Assembly (NCBI GenBank): GCA_026018925.1
Contig: JAKSZU010000003.1
Coordinates: 3,857,867-3,921,866 of the forward strand
Direction: 5' to 3'
Source: Tupaia tana
Taxonomy: Eukaryota; Chordata; Mammalia; Scandentia; Tupaiidae
Length of the DNA stretch: 64,000 nucleotides
A program made the position numbers and the translations under genes. The notes under the pieces are model-generated. The model was not told the origin of the DNA, made no database searches, and was given only the letters and a program-made list of their open reading frames with translations. Positions 34,484 to 46,139 of the stretch are shown one piece after another. Position 1 is the first letter of the stretch. The number at the start of each line of letters is the position of its first letter.

Positions 34484-35540
34484 ATTCTACAAAGTCAATT
34501 CTGTCCAGATTGTCCTCTCTCCTTTTGACTGTCTGAATTTTACTTCATAGGTTACATGTGCCACAGTAACATCCAGCCGTACGTCCTCCTGCGCTGTCTC
34601 TGTATGTTTACGTGGGGGAATCATACGTCGAAGGGAATGTGAGCTTCTGAAAAGGACAGCTTTCCGTGCTCTTAACAATGACGCCATTTAGCCCATGCCG
34701 TGTTAGATCCAGAGCACGTTGCATAAATAAAAGTGTTGTATTTTCCCTCAAAGAGACTAAGTTCTTATAAACTATTGTTTCTGACTCATCATTGAAGCAC
34801 AATGTTTTTGCTGTGCTCTATCTCTATGGCCAATTCCTTTTGTGATTTTGTCTCCAGAAAGACGTGAGATGTTAGCATCTGAAATTTTGCACTTATTTTC
34901 CTGAAGTTGGAAAGGCCCCTGAACCTGTTTATGTAGTAGGGGTCTGAAAGCTTGTATACTTACACTGAGATAAAGGATAGAAAAGACGTTCGTAAGAACA
35001 GTGTTAGAGCTTTCCCCAAGGACCTTTTCTGTCTTTTTTATGGGTAGCAATATGAATGCGAGTAATGTGACTAATGAATTTCTACCTGTATGCTCATAAA
35101 GGTTTACACACCAGACTCAGTGCATTATTGACCAATCAAATCGCTCAGCTACTCCTACCCATTTTATAAAAGTTAATAATACCCTCACTGCAACAGTGGT
35201 GTAAAAATAAAAACCGATTTATGGGGAGGCTGATTCTTATGCCACCCACTCAGCTCCATTTTCCCGGTATATGTTGGTCAGAACGGGAGGAAGCTACACT
35301 GTGTCCCCAAAGTACCTCAGGCAGCCTACATGTCTGAGATGGGATCGCGATGCAGCTGGATTTCTTCCCATTGTTGCTGGTACATGCCACATCCAACATA
35401 AATGTGATCTTAAATAAAAGTTGGCCGAGGATGTGGTCAACTAGTACTTTGTGGGGAATTCACCTAATAACTTTACATTCAGTTTTTACAAGTGAGCCTT
35501 TTATTTACACAAAGTTGTTGTTTTAAAAATTAGATGAACT
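34484..35540. other. Unassigned non-coding stretch
   Basis: No gene or repeat recognised. Confidence 0.45.
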
Positions 35541-35812
35541 TGGGAACCAGCAGTTAGCGTAATGGCTATGTCGCTGGACTCCCATGTAGTCGACCGTGGT
35601 TCGCGTCCCGGACCCGGTGCCTTAAAACTCACACCAGGCGTGTGTGCGTGCGTGCCCAAGATCCTGAGAGGAGAATGGAGGAGAAGGGATTGTGGCGTGA
35701 CCATTCCCCCTGGGGGGTGATTTCCTGCTTTCTATCTCTCTGTCTCTCTCTGTCTGTCTGGCGAGCGCACGCGCCCTATAGCGAAAACCTCTCCAAAAAA
35801 AAAAAAAAAAAA
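35541..35812 (+). mobile_element. tRNA-derived SINE (CYN-like, class A, young)
   Basis: Near-consensus copy with a pure A tail. The TSD 'aaaaattagatgaact' is perfect (35525-35540 and 35813-35828). Confidence 0.97.
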
Positions 35813-36001
35813 AAAAATTAGATGAACTGAAGAATGTAAAAGCCCTTTTCAAAATGCGAAATACAATGTAAATGTAGTGCATTATTACTCTCTATCTCTC
35901 AAAATGCTTTGAGGAAATGGAAGAAGAATGTGTGATGTGTGTGCATGCACATTTTGGGGTTCTATATAGCTGATTAACAAAATTAACAAAAATAAACATG
36001 T

Positions 36002-36262
36002 AGGGCAAGCCCGTGGCCTGGTAGTTAAGGGAGCTGGATTCCACAGGGCCAGCCACGTGGGCTCAGTCCTGGATCCAGTGGCTTGAGAAGCATGCTGGGT
36101 GCATGTGTGTGCAAGCCCAACAATTCCAAAGAGAAGGAGAGCTGGAAGAGGAGGCATTGCACCATGGCCATGTCTCACTGTTGAGTGCTTGCTCCATCTC
36201 TCGCTCTCTGTCTCTCTGTCTCTCTCTCTGGTGATCACACGTACCCTCTGACAAATTTAACA
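36002..36262 (+). mobile_element. tRNA-derived SINE (CYN-like, class C)
   Basis: It shows 'ggcctggtagttaagggagc', 'cttgagaagcatgctgggtg' and 'tctctctggtgatcacacgt'. Moderately diverged. Confidence 0.88.
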
Positions 36263-36578
36263 ACACCATATCACCATCACCAGACAGAAGCTATCACCAG
36301 ATAAAAACATATTTTTGTAACTCATAGAAAGAAATGACTCAAAGCGGTGTCTTTCTAAATAAAATTGTGATCACTTTTGCTTCCAGCTGTGAGCAACCAA
36401 TTCCAGATTAACTTCTTGCTATAATAATCAGAAAGCATGACAAATGTATCAAACAATTGTTTTCAGATGCTGAGCAAGAGAAGGTAAATCTCACCAAATC
36501 CGGGCCTTTCTTGCTGGAAATACCCTTTGGATAATTGCACATAGATGGCCACCCAAGCAGAGCTCAGCCGTCTTCTTT
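36263..36578. other. Unassigned AT-rich stretch
   Basis: Nothing recognised. Confidence 0.4.
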
Positions 36579-36862
36579 TTTTAAATTTAATTTTATTTAT
36601 TATCATAATCTTTTTTATTGTGCATCGAATCACATATATCACATAAATTTTTTAAAGAATTGTTCTATTTAATTCTTTTTACTTATTTTTAATTTGACCA
36701 GAGAGGGACAAAATGAGAGAGAGTGAAAACTTGTCGCTGGTCTGGGACTTGAACCACAGTTGGCCATATGGGAGTCCAGTGCCCTTAACCACCACGCCAC
36801 CTGCCAGCCCCTGAATCACATATATCTTTACAGTACATTACATTTCTTTTGCCAGCTTGAGA
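36579..36862 (-). mobile_element. L1 3' end with nested class B SINE
   Basis: Left part 'tattatcataatctttttta' and right part 'ctttacagtacattacattt' match the start of the L1 at 30130 in the same orientation. Only the last 100 bp or so of L1 is present, interrupted by a SINE. Confidence 0.85.
36641..36812 (-). mobile_element. tRNA-derived SINE (CYN-like, class B) nested in L1
   Basis: It runs from 'taatttgaccagagagggac' to 'ccaccacgccacctgccagc'. TSD 'gaatcacatatatc' is perfect (36627-36640 and 36813-36826). Confidence 0.96.
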
Positions 36863-36974
36863 TGGGAGATTAGGGAGGCTGGGAAAACTGTATTTTGCTG
36901 AGCAAGGCACCATGGAGGGGGACACTATGGTGGGATGTAGGATACAGCAGAGACTCCAGGAGATGGAGACATAA

Positions 36975-38425
36975 ATATTAGGGCAAAACTCGTTTTAAAG
37001 ATTATTCAAAATACACATTAACAGACTTGCAAAAAACCTTCAAAAGAATCCAGTTGATTGATTCAAAAGTAAATTAGTTTCCTGATAATGTAAATAAACT
37101 TTGGCACTCTATAAAAGTAAACAATAAAGTCTAGAATGTCATAAAGTAATATGCACAGTGTCTAACAAAATTTAAAAATTAGACATGCAAAGAAAAAAAA
37201 ACATGTGGTTCATAACCAGGAAATAAAAATCAGTGGGTATAAATAGGATAGAAAATAACAAAAGTAATAAAACTTAGAGAATGATATTTTAAAAATTTAT
37301 TAAAGATATGTGCAAGGGCCAGCAGTTGGCATGGAGTCTAGGACACTGGACTCCCACATGACCAACCGCAGTTCGAATCCCTGGACCTGGTGGCTTACTT
37401 TCTCACGGTTCCTGTCTCTTACTCCCTCCCTTTCTCTCACTGTCTCTTTCAGGTGAGCATGTGTGCCCTATAGCAAATTTTAAAAATAATAATGATAAAT
37501 TTAATTTAATTAATTATTAAAAAAATTATGTGCAAGGATTTGAAATTAAAAAGATGAGAAGAGTGGAAAATATTTTTTAAAATGCAGAACTGTATTCCAA
37601 GAAACACTAAAGTAAAAATGTCACAGCAAGGACAGAAAAATATTGTAAATATGTGGGTAAATTTTAAATATTGTCTTACTGTTTAAAAATTTTAGTTAAG
37701 AGGAAAATGACTTCTTAAAGAAAAATATAACAATGTATCATGAGATTTATAACATATGCAGGAATTATATGAACGTCTGCAATGAAATAAAGAACAGGAA
37801 GGGAAAATAGAAGTATATTGTTCCGTATTGCTTATGGTAAATAAGCTTTATGAATACATATTTGCATACTAGAAAAAAAACAAGAAAAAGAAAACGAATA
37901 ACTATAAAGACACTATAAAAGATAAAACAAAATTAAAAAGTATTCAATTAATCCAACAGATAAATGGAAAGATGGAAAAGTGTAAAGAATATCTGAGAAA
38001 AATAAAAACTAAGCAACAAGATCAATACCCACCACATCAATACTTACATTAAATGTGAATAGCTTCATATTGCTAAATGAAAGAAACCAATATGAAAAGA
38101 CTGTATGAGTCCAACTCCATGACGTTCTGGAAAAGTTGCAACAAGAGTGAAAGATCCAAGTTACCAGTGGCTCGTCAGGAAATAGGGATGCGCTGAGCTC
38201 AGGGAACGATCGGGGGGAAGCAATTCCGTGTGATGCCACTCGACAGGGCAGCCCTAAGTAACCCGAGGACCGTGGGCCATGATGAGCTGTCAGAGTTGGT
38301 TCAAATGGAACAAAGGTACCACTCCAGTTCGGTGTGTTTATGGTGGAGGAGGCTGCCTGCTGTGGGGACAGAAATATAAGAGAACTCACTAGGTTTTCAA
38401 TTTTTCTGGTAACCCAAAACTGCTT
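36975..38425 (+). repeat. Old L1 (L1M/L1ME) pieces
   Basis: 37.5-38.08 kb resembles the linker and early ORF2 of old L1 ('ttaaatgtgaatagcttcat'). From 38.08 kb 'gaaagaaaccaatatgaaaa' to 'aaagtataaaatgtatg' is the 3' end. The middle is deleted. A class B-like SINE is nested at 37318-37526. Confidence 0.6.
37318..37526 (+). mobile_element. tRNA-derived SINE (class B-like with class A end)
   Basis: The head and short middle look like class B ('ggtggcttactttctcacgg'), but the end is 'gtgtgccctatagcaaattt', as in class A/C. TSD 'tatgtgcaagg' is perfect (37307-37317 and 37527-37537). Confidence 0.93.
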
Positions 38426-38531
38426 TTTAAAAAGTATAAAATGTATGTAGTTTAAATGCGCCAATTATAAGGTTGAGATTGTCAACGTGAATTAAAATCA
38501 AGACTCAAATGTATGTTGGCCAAAAGAAACA

Positions 38532-38791
38532 CTTTTTTTTTTTTTTGTGGTGGGGGGAGGTTTTTGCTCTAGGATGTGTGCGCTTGCCAGAAAGAGAGAC
38601 AGAAAGCGAGAAATCACCCCCCAGGGGGGATGGCCACGCCGCAATCCCTTCTCCTCCATTCTCCTCTCCGGATCTTGAACACGCATGCACAAGCGCCCGG
38701 AGTGAGTTTAAGCCCCTGGATCCAGGACTCGAACTGTGGTCGACTACATGGGAGTCCAGAGACATAGCCATTACGCTAACTGCTGGTCCCA
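38532..38791 (-). mobile_element. tRNA-derived SINE (CYN-like, class A)
   Basis: Antisense full-length copy ending 'ttacgctaactgctggtccc', with CpG-rich core. Confidence 0.95.
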
Positions 38792-39639
38792 GCACTTCTT
38801 AAATATAAGGCAAAGAAAGGTAAAACACATGGAATGGAGCGTTAAATCCGCACCAGAAGTCACACAGCAGTTTACAAATAGCCTACTGTCCAATGGCCTC
38901 ACTCAGCACGGAAGGGACTGTCTGAGGTCCTGAATGCCAGGAGATGGGGACAGCTCGGAGCCATCAGTGTGGGCTAGCCACTGCAACCGAACGCAAGGTG
39001 GTGTTCTAGGTATCTATTGCTCCATAACAAGCCATCTCAAAACTTAATGAGTTTTTCAAAAAGGAGCAATCACTTCATTTTTCACAATTCTGAAGGCTGA
39101 CTAGGTCTTGGCAGGATAGCTTGTTCCAGTCCACACGGTCACACCGTGAGCACCTTGACTTCCAAGACACCTCCTACTAGAAGCCGGCAAGGTGGGGCTT
39201 ATCGTGGCTTTCTCCCCCCGCAGCTTGTGCTTCTCGGCCACACGGGTGTTTTTAAGAGCATGTCTGAGAAATAGGAAGCAGAAACTTCAACTTATTTTTT
39301 TAAAAGAATTATTTTATTTAACTTTATTTATTTGTTTATTTTAATTTGACCAGAGAGGGACAGAGCAAGAGAAAGAGGCGAAGTGAGAAAGCAAGCCACC
39401 AGGTCTGGGACTCAAACCGTGGTCAGACATGTGGGACTCCAGTGCCCTTACCTACCACGTGACCTGCCAGCCCCCAAAACTCCAACTTCTTAATGCCAAA
39501 GCCTGAAAACAGGCATAATATCAGTTTTACTGTATGTTAATGATCAAGCAATCACAGAATACAGAATATAAGGAAGGAGATGTGGATCCCTACTTTTGAT
39601 GTAAAGAGAAGAGTATAAATGGATTTGGGGGTCCCCTTT
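38792..39639 (-). repeat. Possible MLT1-like LTR, split by a class B SINE
   Basis: From about 38998 the text 'aggtatctattgctccataa' and 'acttaatgagtttttcaaaa' reads like an antisense MaLR LTR, continuing after the SINE. The assignment is weak. 38792-38997 is unassigned. Confidence 0.4.
39294..39476 (-). mobile_element. tRNA-derived SINE (CYN-like, class B)
   Basis: It runs from 'attttaatttgaccagagag' to 'cctaccacgtgacctgccag'. TSD 'aaacttcaactt' (39282-39293) and 'aaactccaactt' (39477-39488). Confidence 0.95.
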
Positions 39640-39893
39640 TAAAGAATTTGCTACAGGGCTCATGCACCTGCCAGAGAAAAACCAAGAGAGAGAGGCAGAG
39701 AGTGACAGGAAGTGAGAAAGAATTCCCCTCAGAGGGGACAGCCACACCACAATCCCTTCTTCTTCATTCTCCTCTCTGAATGTTGGGCACACACGCACAT
39801 GAGCCCTGTGTGTTTTCCAGGTCATTCTGTCCAGGACTAGAACTGCACAGTTGACCACAGGGGATCCACTGCCTCAACCACCATGCCACTGGC
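39640..39893 (-). mobile_element. tRNA-derived SINE (CYN-like, class C)
   Basis: Antisense copy with 'aatcccttcttcttcattct' and ending 'tcaaccaccatgccactggc'. The B box region is damaged. 'ggggtccccttt' and 'gggagtccctt' may be the TSD. Confidence 0.88.
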
Positions 39894-40078
39894 CCAAGGG
39901 AGTCCCTTAAAAAAAACATTGCAAGTTGGTTTAACTTTACAAAAACAATCACTATTTTAATAGAACAGTGGAGGAGAGTGTTATCTTCTCAATAATTGTG
40001 AAAAACATTTGACAAAATTTAATATTCACTTATGACAAGAAAATCTTGAATCACTATGGAATAGAAAAGAACCTAAAT

Positions 40079-41499
40079 TGCCGGGGTCTAGCTGGGGTCT
40101 AGCCTCGGCGGGGGTGGGTTGACTCGTGGGAAGCGGCGAAGGTAAATAGAAACAAAAATTAGACTGAGACCTCATTGTCTTTTTGCATGTTCTTAGCCGG
40201 CCACAGCCAGAGCCAGCTCCAGGCTGCTGCGCTAGTGGCTATTAAAAACACGTATTTATTGAGGGATCTTATAGGAGTAGAAGGGGTGAGGGGGAAATAA
40301 AAGATTTACTCTATGAAACAGAGAATTTAAAGCACAGGAACAATGATCATAAAACATGATGTCTGTCTTGTTTGAACAGGTGAAGCCAAACACAGTTCTC
40401 AGAACGAAGGAGTCTATTTGTCTGGTGCATTTTCTTCTTCAGTCTTGATTACCACTGGACAGGGCCTTTTGAAGAGGGGGCTTGGAGGAAGCTTGGTCAT
40501 CTCAGTCCCAGTCCAGGGCGGTAACATTGCTGGTGGCAAAGACCTAGATAGAAATCTTGTTAAGTAAAGACACAGTTAATATATGGACTATTTATACATT
40601 ATAACAATAGAAAGTGAGTCTATGATTTTATATGGGAAAGAAGATGATCTTGTAGCTCAGGAGACAACACAGGATGTTTTATTAGCAGTTTTTCATAGTC
40701 AATAGCACATAAATGAGAAACTCTTTGTAGTTAAAAGCTACCTGTTGTTTTAAATAAGAGCTCCCAACTCAGATAATCTTTTTCTGGAGCCCTCAAGTTT
40801 GTTCATCTTGTTGTCCAAGCCAGGCTTTTTCCTTTTATAAACCCGTGGGTTTTTGCATTTTGTTTGCTGAGTCTGTCAATTAGTGAGTTTTTTTGTTTTA
40901 TCTCTGAGTCTCCGTTATGTAGTGAACATACTGACTTTGCCTAGCATGAGTTAACTTTAGCCTGTAGCTTTAACAAGGCGTATTTATAAAAAAAAACTAG
41001 CCTTAAACTTACTTAGTCTACATATGCTTTTAATGCTAATTTAGTTTATACTAACTTAACCTATATGTTAATTTTGGCTTAAAAACAGACAGGTGGGAGA
41101 GTCTTAAACTTCCTAGTCCTCCTGTCAGTCTTAGGGAACTACATTCTTACAAAATCACTAATTGGCTTTATTGTAAAGGTTGGGAGTAATGTTTTACCCT
41201 TACAGGGTACCATAATAACAGTAAAACTCACGGCAAATAAATTAACTACAGGCCAGTAAAACGACACAAGGAGAGTTAGTAAACCTCTGGCTTTTCTTGC
41301 CGTTTCTTCCCAACCCAGGCCATGGGAGACAGCCTCTTTACCAACTTTTGTCTGCATGGCCCCGTCATCAAATCTGACAAAAGGGATCCACGAAACACAT
41401 CGTAACTAATGCTGAAGGAATATTTTCTCCCTGGGGATTTCTTTTCTCACAACTTCAGCTGAACATTGCTCTGGGTGTCCTTGCCAGAACTACAAGGCA
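40079..41499 (-). mobile_element. Long solo LTR of an endogenous retrovirus (class II-like)
   Basis: The element interrupts L1 ORF2 cleanly. Read on the minus strand it begins TGCC and ends GGCA, matching inverted ends of an LTR. A poly(A) signal AATAAA lies at 40260-40255 in sense, about 175 bp from the 3' end. At 1421 bp it is unusually long, in the range of mammary-tumour-virus-type LTRs. The flanks 'ctaaat' and 'gtaaaa' agree at 4 of 6 positions, so a 6-bp TSD is plausible but decayed. It carries a 72-codon ORF near its 5' end (next entry). No gag, pol or env is present. Confidence 0.65.
41139..41357 (-). other. 72-codon ORF inside the long LTR
   Basis: The predicted peptide has a charged N-terminal part of about 25 residues followed by a hydrophobic stretch of about 25 residues (ending near 'TVIMVP'), as in a signal-anchor. 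Mammary-tumour-virus LTRs also carry a type II membrane protein gene near the 5' end, but I see no sequence similarity. It could equally be chance. No function is claimed. Confidence 0.3.
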
Positions 41500-41968
41500 G
41501 TAAAATAAATGAATAAATAAATAAATGCCATTCAAGTTGCAAAGAAAAAAATCAAATGATCATTCCTTGCAGATAACATGGTTATTTTTCAAAGACTTGT
41601 AAATACCTCTAGAACTAATGTGTACACTTAGTAAGGTCGTAGAATGAAATGTCAATATTAATAAACTCAATCATGTCTTTATAGTAACAACAAACAGTCA
41701 GATGATATAAATGTTGTTTACAATAGCATCAAAGACGTGAAATAATTAATGATGAATTTAACAAAGTATATGCAAGATCTGTATAATTTAAATACAAAAA
41801 AAAGGTGATGAGAAATATTAAAGAAGACCTGAGAGAAATACACTCTTAGGAACTGAAAGACTCAACGTCGTTAAGATGTCAGTGCTACCCCAACTGGTCT
41901 ACGGGTACAATGCAATGGCACTTTAAATCCCAGTAGGCTTATTTGTAGAAATTGTCATCCTGGGGATC

Positions 41969-42144
41969 AGCGGAAAGTGAGAAGGGGATGGCCACGCCAC
42001 AATCACCACAGTCTCTTCTCCCCCATTCTTTCAGGACCTTGGGCACGCGCGCACACGTACCCCGCATGGTTCAAGCCGCTGGATCTGGGACTTGAACTGC
42101 AGTCGACCATGTGGGAGTCCAGCGATGTAACCTTTACTGGTCCT
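41969..42144 (-). mobile_element. tRNA-derived SINE (CYN-like, class A), 3'-truncated
   Basis: 'ggatggccacgccacaatca' through 'ttgaactgcagtcgaccatg' to 'gatgtaacctttactggtcc'. The tail and end block are missing, so truncation or deletion occurred at the left. Confidence 0.9.
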
Positions 42145-42744
42145 GAGGCCCTAATTTCTTTCACATGCATTTCCCTTAATAAAATTCTTGTTTCTCAGAG
42201 GACATAGAGTATGCCAGCTCCCAACTCTCTCCAGGGGAATAACTTAAAGAGCAGAGGAGGGAGAGTGCCCTGAAATAGAATACCATTGCGGCTGCTGTTC
42301 TGTGCCCGAGCGCTGGTGGTGAGGGTCTCAGCCGTGCTCTCAGGCTGCTCCACTGAGACCAGGGCGCGTCTCGCTCTGGGCACAACAGCACACTGCCTTG
42401 ACTTCATATTTTGGAGGCCAAAAAAATATTTTTTTTAAATTAAAAATAAGTGAAAACAAAAACAAAAACAAAACAGATAACGCAAAGGGAGGAAGAGGAA
42501 AATGCCGCCTTGGGCGCCAGAGCCACTGCTGGAGAGTGTCAGATGCAAAGAGGCGCAGCGTGGTTGGTTCCAATGTGGGGAGTCTGGGCGGTGGCAGAGC
42601 GCACAGAGGGGAGGTCCCCTGAGAGGCAGGCTGGGCGGTAAGTGACGCATTTTCCCTAAGGGCAATGGAATGCCAAGAACAGCTTCTGGAGAAAACTTTG
42701 TCACTGTGGAAGCCCGCACATGCAGCTCCCAGAAAACAATAGTA
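42145..42744. other. Unassigned, locally GC-rich stretch
   Basis: No gene or repeat recognised. Overlapping ORFs under 100 codons on both strands are probably chance. Confidence 0.45.
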
Positions 42745-42811
42745 GGATACTGAATTAATCAGGGTTCTCCAGAGAAACAGAACCTAGGTTATTTATATAA
42801 AATTTATATAT

Positions 42812-42848
<37 letters not shown>

Positions 42849-43290
42849 TTAACTATAAGGAATTGACTCACATGATAATGGAGACCGACAAGTCCCAAGT
42901 CCCAAGATCTGGAATGTGAGACCCAGGAGAGTTGATGGTGTAAGCTGCAGTCTGAAAGCAGGCAGATTCGAGACTCAGGAACAGCCAATATTTTATTCAT
43001 GTCTGAAACCAAGATAAAGCTGTGCCTTTGAAGGCAGGAAGGAAGCCTGGTTTCACTCAGGGGAGTGTCAGTCTTTTTTGTTCCATTTGGACCTTCAACT
43101 GGTTAGATGAGGCCCCCCAACCTTGGAGAGAGAAATCTGCCTTACTCAACTCAAATGTGAATTAATAATTCAAATGTTAGTCACATCCAAAAACATCTTC
43201 ACAGAAACACCTTGAATAATGATTGACCAAAATCTGGCCCCCACAGCCAAGCCAGGCTAACACATAAAATTACCCATCACCGATGCTTTG
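42745..43290 (+). repeat. Old mammalian repeat, family not named
   Basis: From 'cagggttctccagagaaaca' through 'ggaattgactcacatgataa' and 'tttggaccttcaactggtta' to 'cacataaaattacccatcac' it matches a very common mammalian repeat that I know by sight but cannot name safely. It holds a GATA/GA microsatellite at 42811-42848. Confidence 0.65.
42811..42848. repeat. (GATA)n(GA)n microsatellite
   Basis: Four GATA units are followed by about eleven GA units, inside the old repeat. Confidence 0.95.
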
Positions 43291-43370
43291 GAATTAGGGT
43301 CCTGACCCTATCCTGAAAGAGTGTCAGACCTCCTTAAAGTAAGTTCATGTAAAGATTTCTAGCCCTGTTT

Positions 43371-43559
43371 GGGGCCAGCAGGTGGCATGGTGGCAAAGGT
43401 GCTAGACACTCCCACATGGCTGACCATGGTTCGAGTCCGGGATATGGTAGCTTGCTTTTTCACTTTCTCACTTTCCCTTTCTCTTTCTGCATCTCTCTTG
43501 GTCAAATTAAAATAAATGAATGAATAGATAAAAAAATAAATAAATAATTCTTCTAAAAA
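43371..43559 (+). mobile_element. tRNA-derived SINE (CYN-like, class B)
   Basis: It runs from 'ggggccagcaggtggcatgg' to 'ggtcaaattaaaataaatga'. TSD 'atttctagccctgttt' is perfect (43355-43370 and 43560-43575). Confidence 0.97.
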
Positions 43560-43579
43560 ATTTCTAGCCCTGTTTATAG

Positions 43580-43842
43580 ATTTTTTAAAAAGAAGTTTTT
43601 GCCTTAGGGTGTGTGCACTTGCCAGGGAGAGAGAGAGACAGAGACAGAGATAATGAGAGGGAAAGTGAAAAACCCCACCCACCACTGGAGAGGGCCTTGC
43701 CCCAACCCCTTCTCTTCCATCTCCTCCTGGAATCCTGGGCATGCACGTACACACAGCCGGTGTGAAGTTCAGGCCACCCGTCTCATACTCCAACCACGGC
43801 TAGCCATGTGGGAGTCCAGACACAGCCGCTACAGCATCTGTG
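43580..43842 (-). mobile_element. tRNA-derived SINE (CYN-like, class C or A, diverged)
   Basis: Antisense copy: 'ttgccttagggtgtgtgcac', 'ttctcttccatctcctcctg' and 'gccatgtgggagtccagaca'. Confidence 0.88.
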
Positions 43843-44885
43843 TGCCTTGCCCTGTGTGCAGGTTTACATACGGAGATCTAAATATTTCCACCGTGTGACA
43901 TATGACTGAGAAGTGCCCCGAAAAGAGATTTTCAAATTCCTCACCAGAACCCAGGGAGAGGGAGGGAAGCAGCCCAAGCTAACTGAGGTTTCTGGACACT
44001 GTCTGGGGCTCCATAACCACGTCTGCAACCACGAAGTGTGGATTCGGACAGCTCACCCATGAAGGGGGACGAGAAAATGGCTTTTTATGAGTGTTTAAAC
44101 ACCTATGGCTTCATTAAGTTCTCTCTTCACCCGCCTCCAGAATTTAATCGTCCTTCATGGGTGAGAAATTATGTTTATTTATGAGACTCTCCTCTATCTC
44201 CACTGCTTTTCTAGGCCTGGACACTGGCAGCAGTCTACAACACGCTGAACTCTGTAGGCGTTGCTTGCCTAGAACTACCAAACCTACTCTCCTACAAGGC
44301 CACATCAGTGTGACTTCTACAGAAAAACTTCTCAGGCCGGAGGTCAGTCTGCTTGCCCAGAGGTCACGTCTTTCAGAACTTGTGATCTGTGTCCTACTTA
44401 ACGCTTGACCGTAAAGACCTTGTCTGAGGATGGGGCGTGCAATATCTTAGGCTTGAATGCCATGCAATGTGTGTCTGCTTTTTACACCATGTTGTATACT
44501 GTGAAGCTATACAATGATTAAATGTAAGTTAAATAAAGATCTCCATTTCTCCAACGTCTCTCACAATTTAGTAATTTCAAACAGATAGAAAGGTTCTGGG
44601 AAGTTTGAGTCCCCCACACCTTGCGCCTGCACCCTCCCATAACTGAGCTCCGAAGCTGCACAGAGGTTGCAGAATTGTTTGAACTGAACTCTAGCCCCTA
44701 AGGTGGAAGAACACGTGGGAACACCCTCTGGTTTGTGCCCTAATGAGATTCAGTTTGTCATCATTTCCTTCTCATTGTCTCTGCTCTGAAGGAGCTTCAA
44801 TCCAAGGTGCCCACTCTGGCTGCCAGGCTGCTCATTTAAACCAGGAGTGTGGACTCACGGGTTTTAAGAGCTGTAGAGCTAGGGA
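43843..44885. other. Unassigned non-coding stretch
   Basis: No gene or repeat recognised. Confidence 0.45.
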
Positions 44886-45140
44886 TCAGAAGATGGCGAA
44901 ACGGTTTCATTGCTGGATTACCTCGTAATTGATCGCGATTCGAGTCCTGGACCCTGCAGCTTCAAACTCACGCTGGGTACGTGTGCATGTGTGCCCAAGA
45001 TCCCAAGAGGAGAATGGAGGAGAAGGGATTGCGGTGTGACCATCTGCTGGGGGGGGGGGTGTGATTTCTCACTTTCTGTCTCTCCAACATCTCACACACT
45101 TGAAGTAAATCTCTCTCTCTCTCTCTCTAAAAAAAAAAAA
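44886..45140 (+). mobile_element. tRNA-derived SINE (CYN-like, class A)
   Basis: It shows 'gtttcattgctggattacct', B box 'gattcgagtcc', 'ggaggagaagggattgcggt' and an expanded G run near 45049-45059. The tail continues into a large microsatellite. Confidence 0.92.
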
Positions 45141-45189
45141 AGGAAGAAAGAAAGAAAAAAAAGAAAGAAAGAAAAAAAAGAAGAAGAAA

Positions 45190-45247
<58 letters not shown>

Positions 45248-45307
45248 GAAAGGAAGGAAGGAAGGAAGGAAGGAAGGAAGGAAGGAAGGAAGGAAGGAAG
45301 GAAGGAA

Positions 45308-45365
<58 letters not shown>

Positions 45366-45384
45366 GGAAAGAAAAAGAAAAATA
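45141..45384. repeat. (GAAA)n(GGAA)n(GAAA)n microsatellite
   Basis: About 245 bp of purine tetranucleotides in three blocks. It directly follows the SINE A tail and most likely grew from it. ORFs across it encode only K/E/R or F/L/S repeats. Confidence 0.97.
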
Positions 45385-46139
45385 GGAGCTGCAGAGATAA
45401 AGATTGGAAGAGGATACGTTAAAATTTGTGAAAGCTTGCTGACTTTACTGAGATGTAACTGTTTCTCTCGAGTAAACGTTTCCAGGGGTTGCCTCAAGCC
45501 TTTGTTATTCCTAGAGTTCCACCGAAGTTGATTCCCACACTTTTGCCAGTTTTCTCATTGCTCTGAGCGAGAAGAGATTTCTGCACACTCTTTCCCCCAC
45601 TTCCCTACCATCTCTCTCCTAGGCAGCCTTTTGGAATCAGTTCAGAGACGTGAGAATTGGCAGTGAAATCGTTATAGTAAATGTATAAGGTAGATATTTA
45701 AAATAGTAAATTAGAATCTCTAAAGTGATCTCTAAAAACCAATGTGAAATTTGTTACCTAAGGTATCTTTCCTCCTGCTAGAATGTGGTCTGTGTGAAAC
45801 TCGAAATCTCTTCCTTGTTCAAGACTACAACCCCAGAGCACGTGAGTGTGACTTAAATATACCAGGTCAGTATTTATTCAATAAGTAAATGAATACATGC
45901 AGGAAAGGTTGATAACGTGCCCTCAGTGCCTATTGCCTTTTTACTATTTTGAGGATCATTTCCTTACTTTTAGTAACATCTGAGTTATGTTAGGGCTGTG
46001 CTCTCACTCAAGCGTTCTCATTTTCACTTGATCCTTCGCGCACAGGGACTCCATGCAACACCACCATCACCACCACCTACACCCAACATTTTCCTGGCCA
46101 ATCATTTAGATCTGAGTAATCTTTAACCAAACTTTAAGC
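45385..46139. other. Unassigned stretch
   Basis: Near 45870 'cagtatttattcaataagta' is like an L2 3' end, too short to call. Nothing else recognised. Confidence 0.4.

Larger units (their letters stand above)
39900..41965 (+). repeat. L1 ORF2 fragment interrupted by a long LTR
   Basis: The left part (39900-40078, 'caagttggtttaactttaca', 'aaaaacatttgacaaaattt') and right part (41500-41965, 'caatagcatcaaagacgtga', 'gtacaatgcaatggcacttt') are successive pieces of L1 ORF2 with frames broken by mutations. Confidence 0.75.

Noticed and set aside
41139..41357. Envelope gene start
   Set aside because: It lies within an LTR with no downstream env sequence, and I see no resemblance strong enough to name it.
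45141..45384. CRISPR-like or other spaced array
   Set aside because: It is a simple tetranucleotide repeat without spacers, in a eukaryotic genome.
44910..45497. ORFs of 142-170 codons rich in K/E/R or F/L/S
   Set aside because: They translate the GAAA/GGAA satellite and carry no domain.
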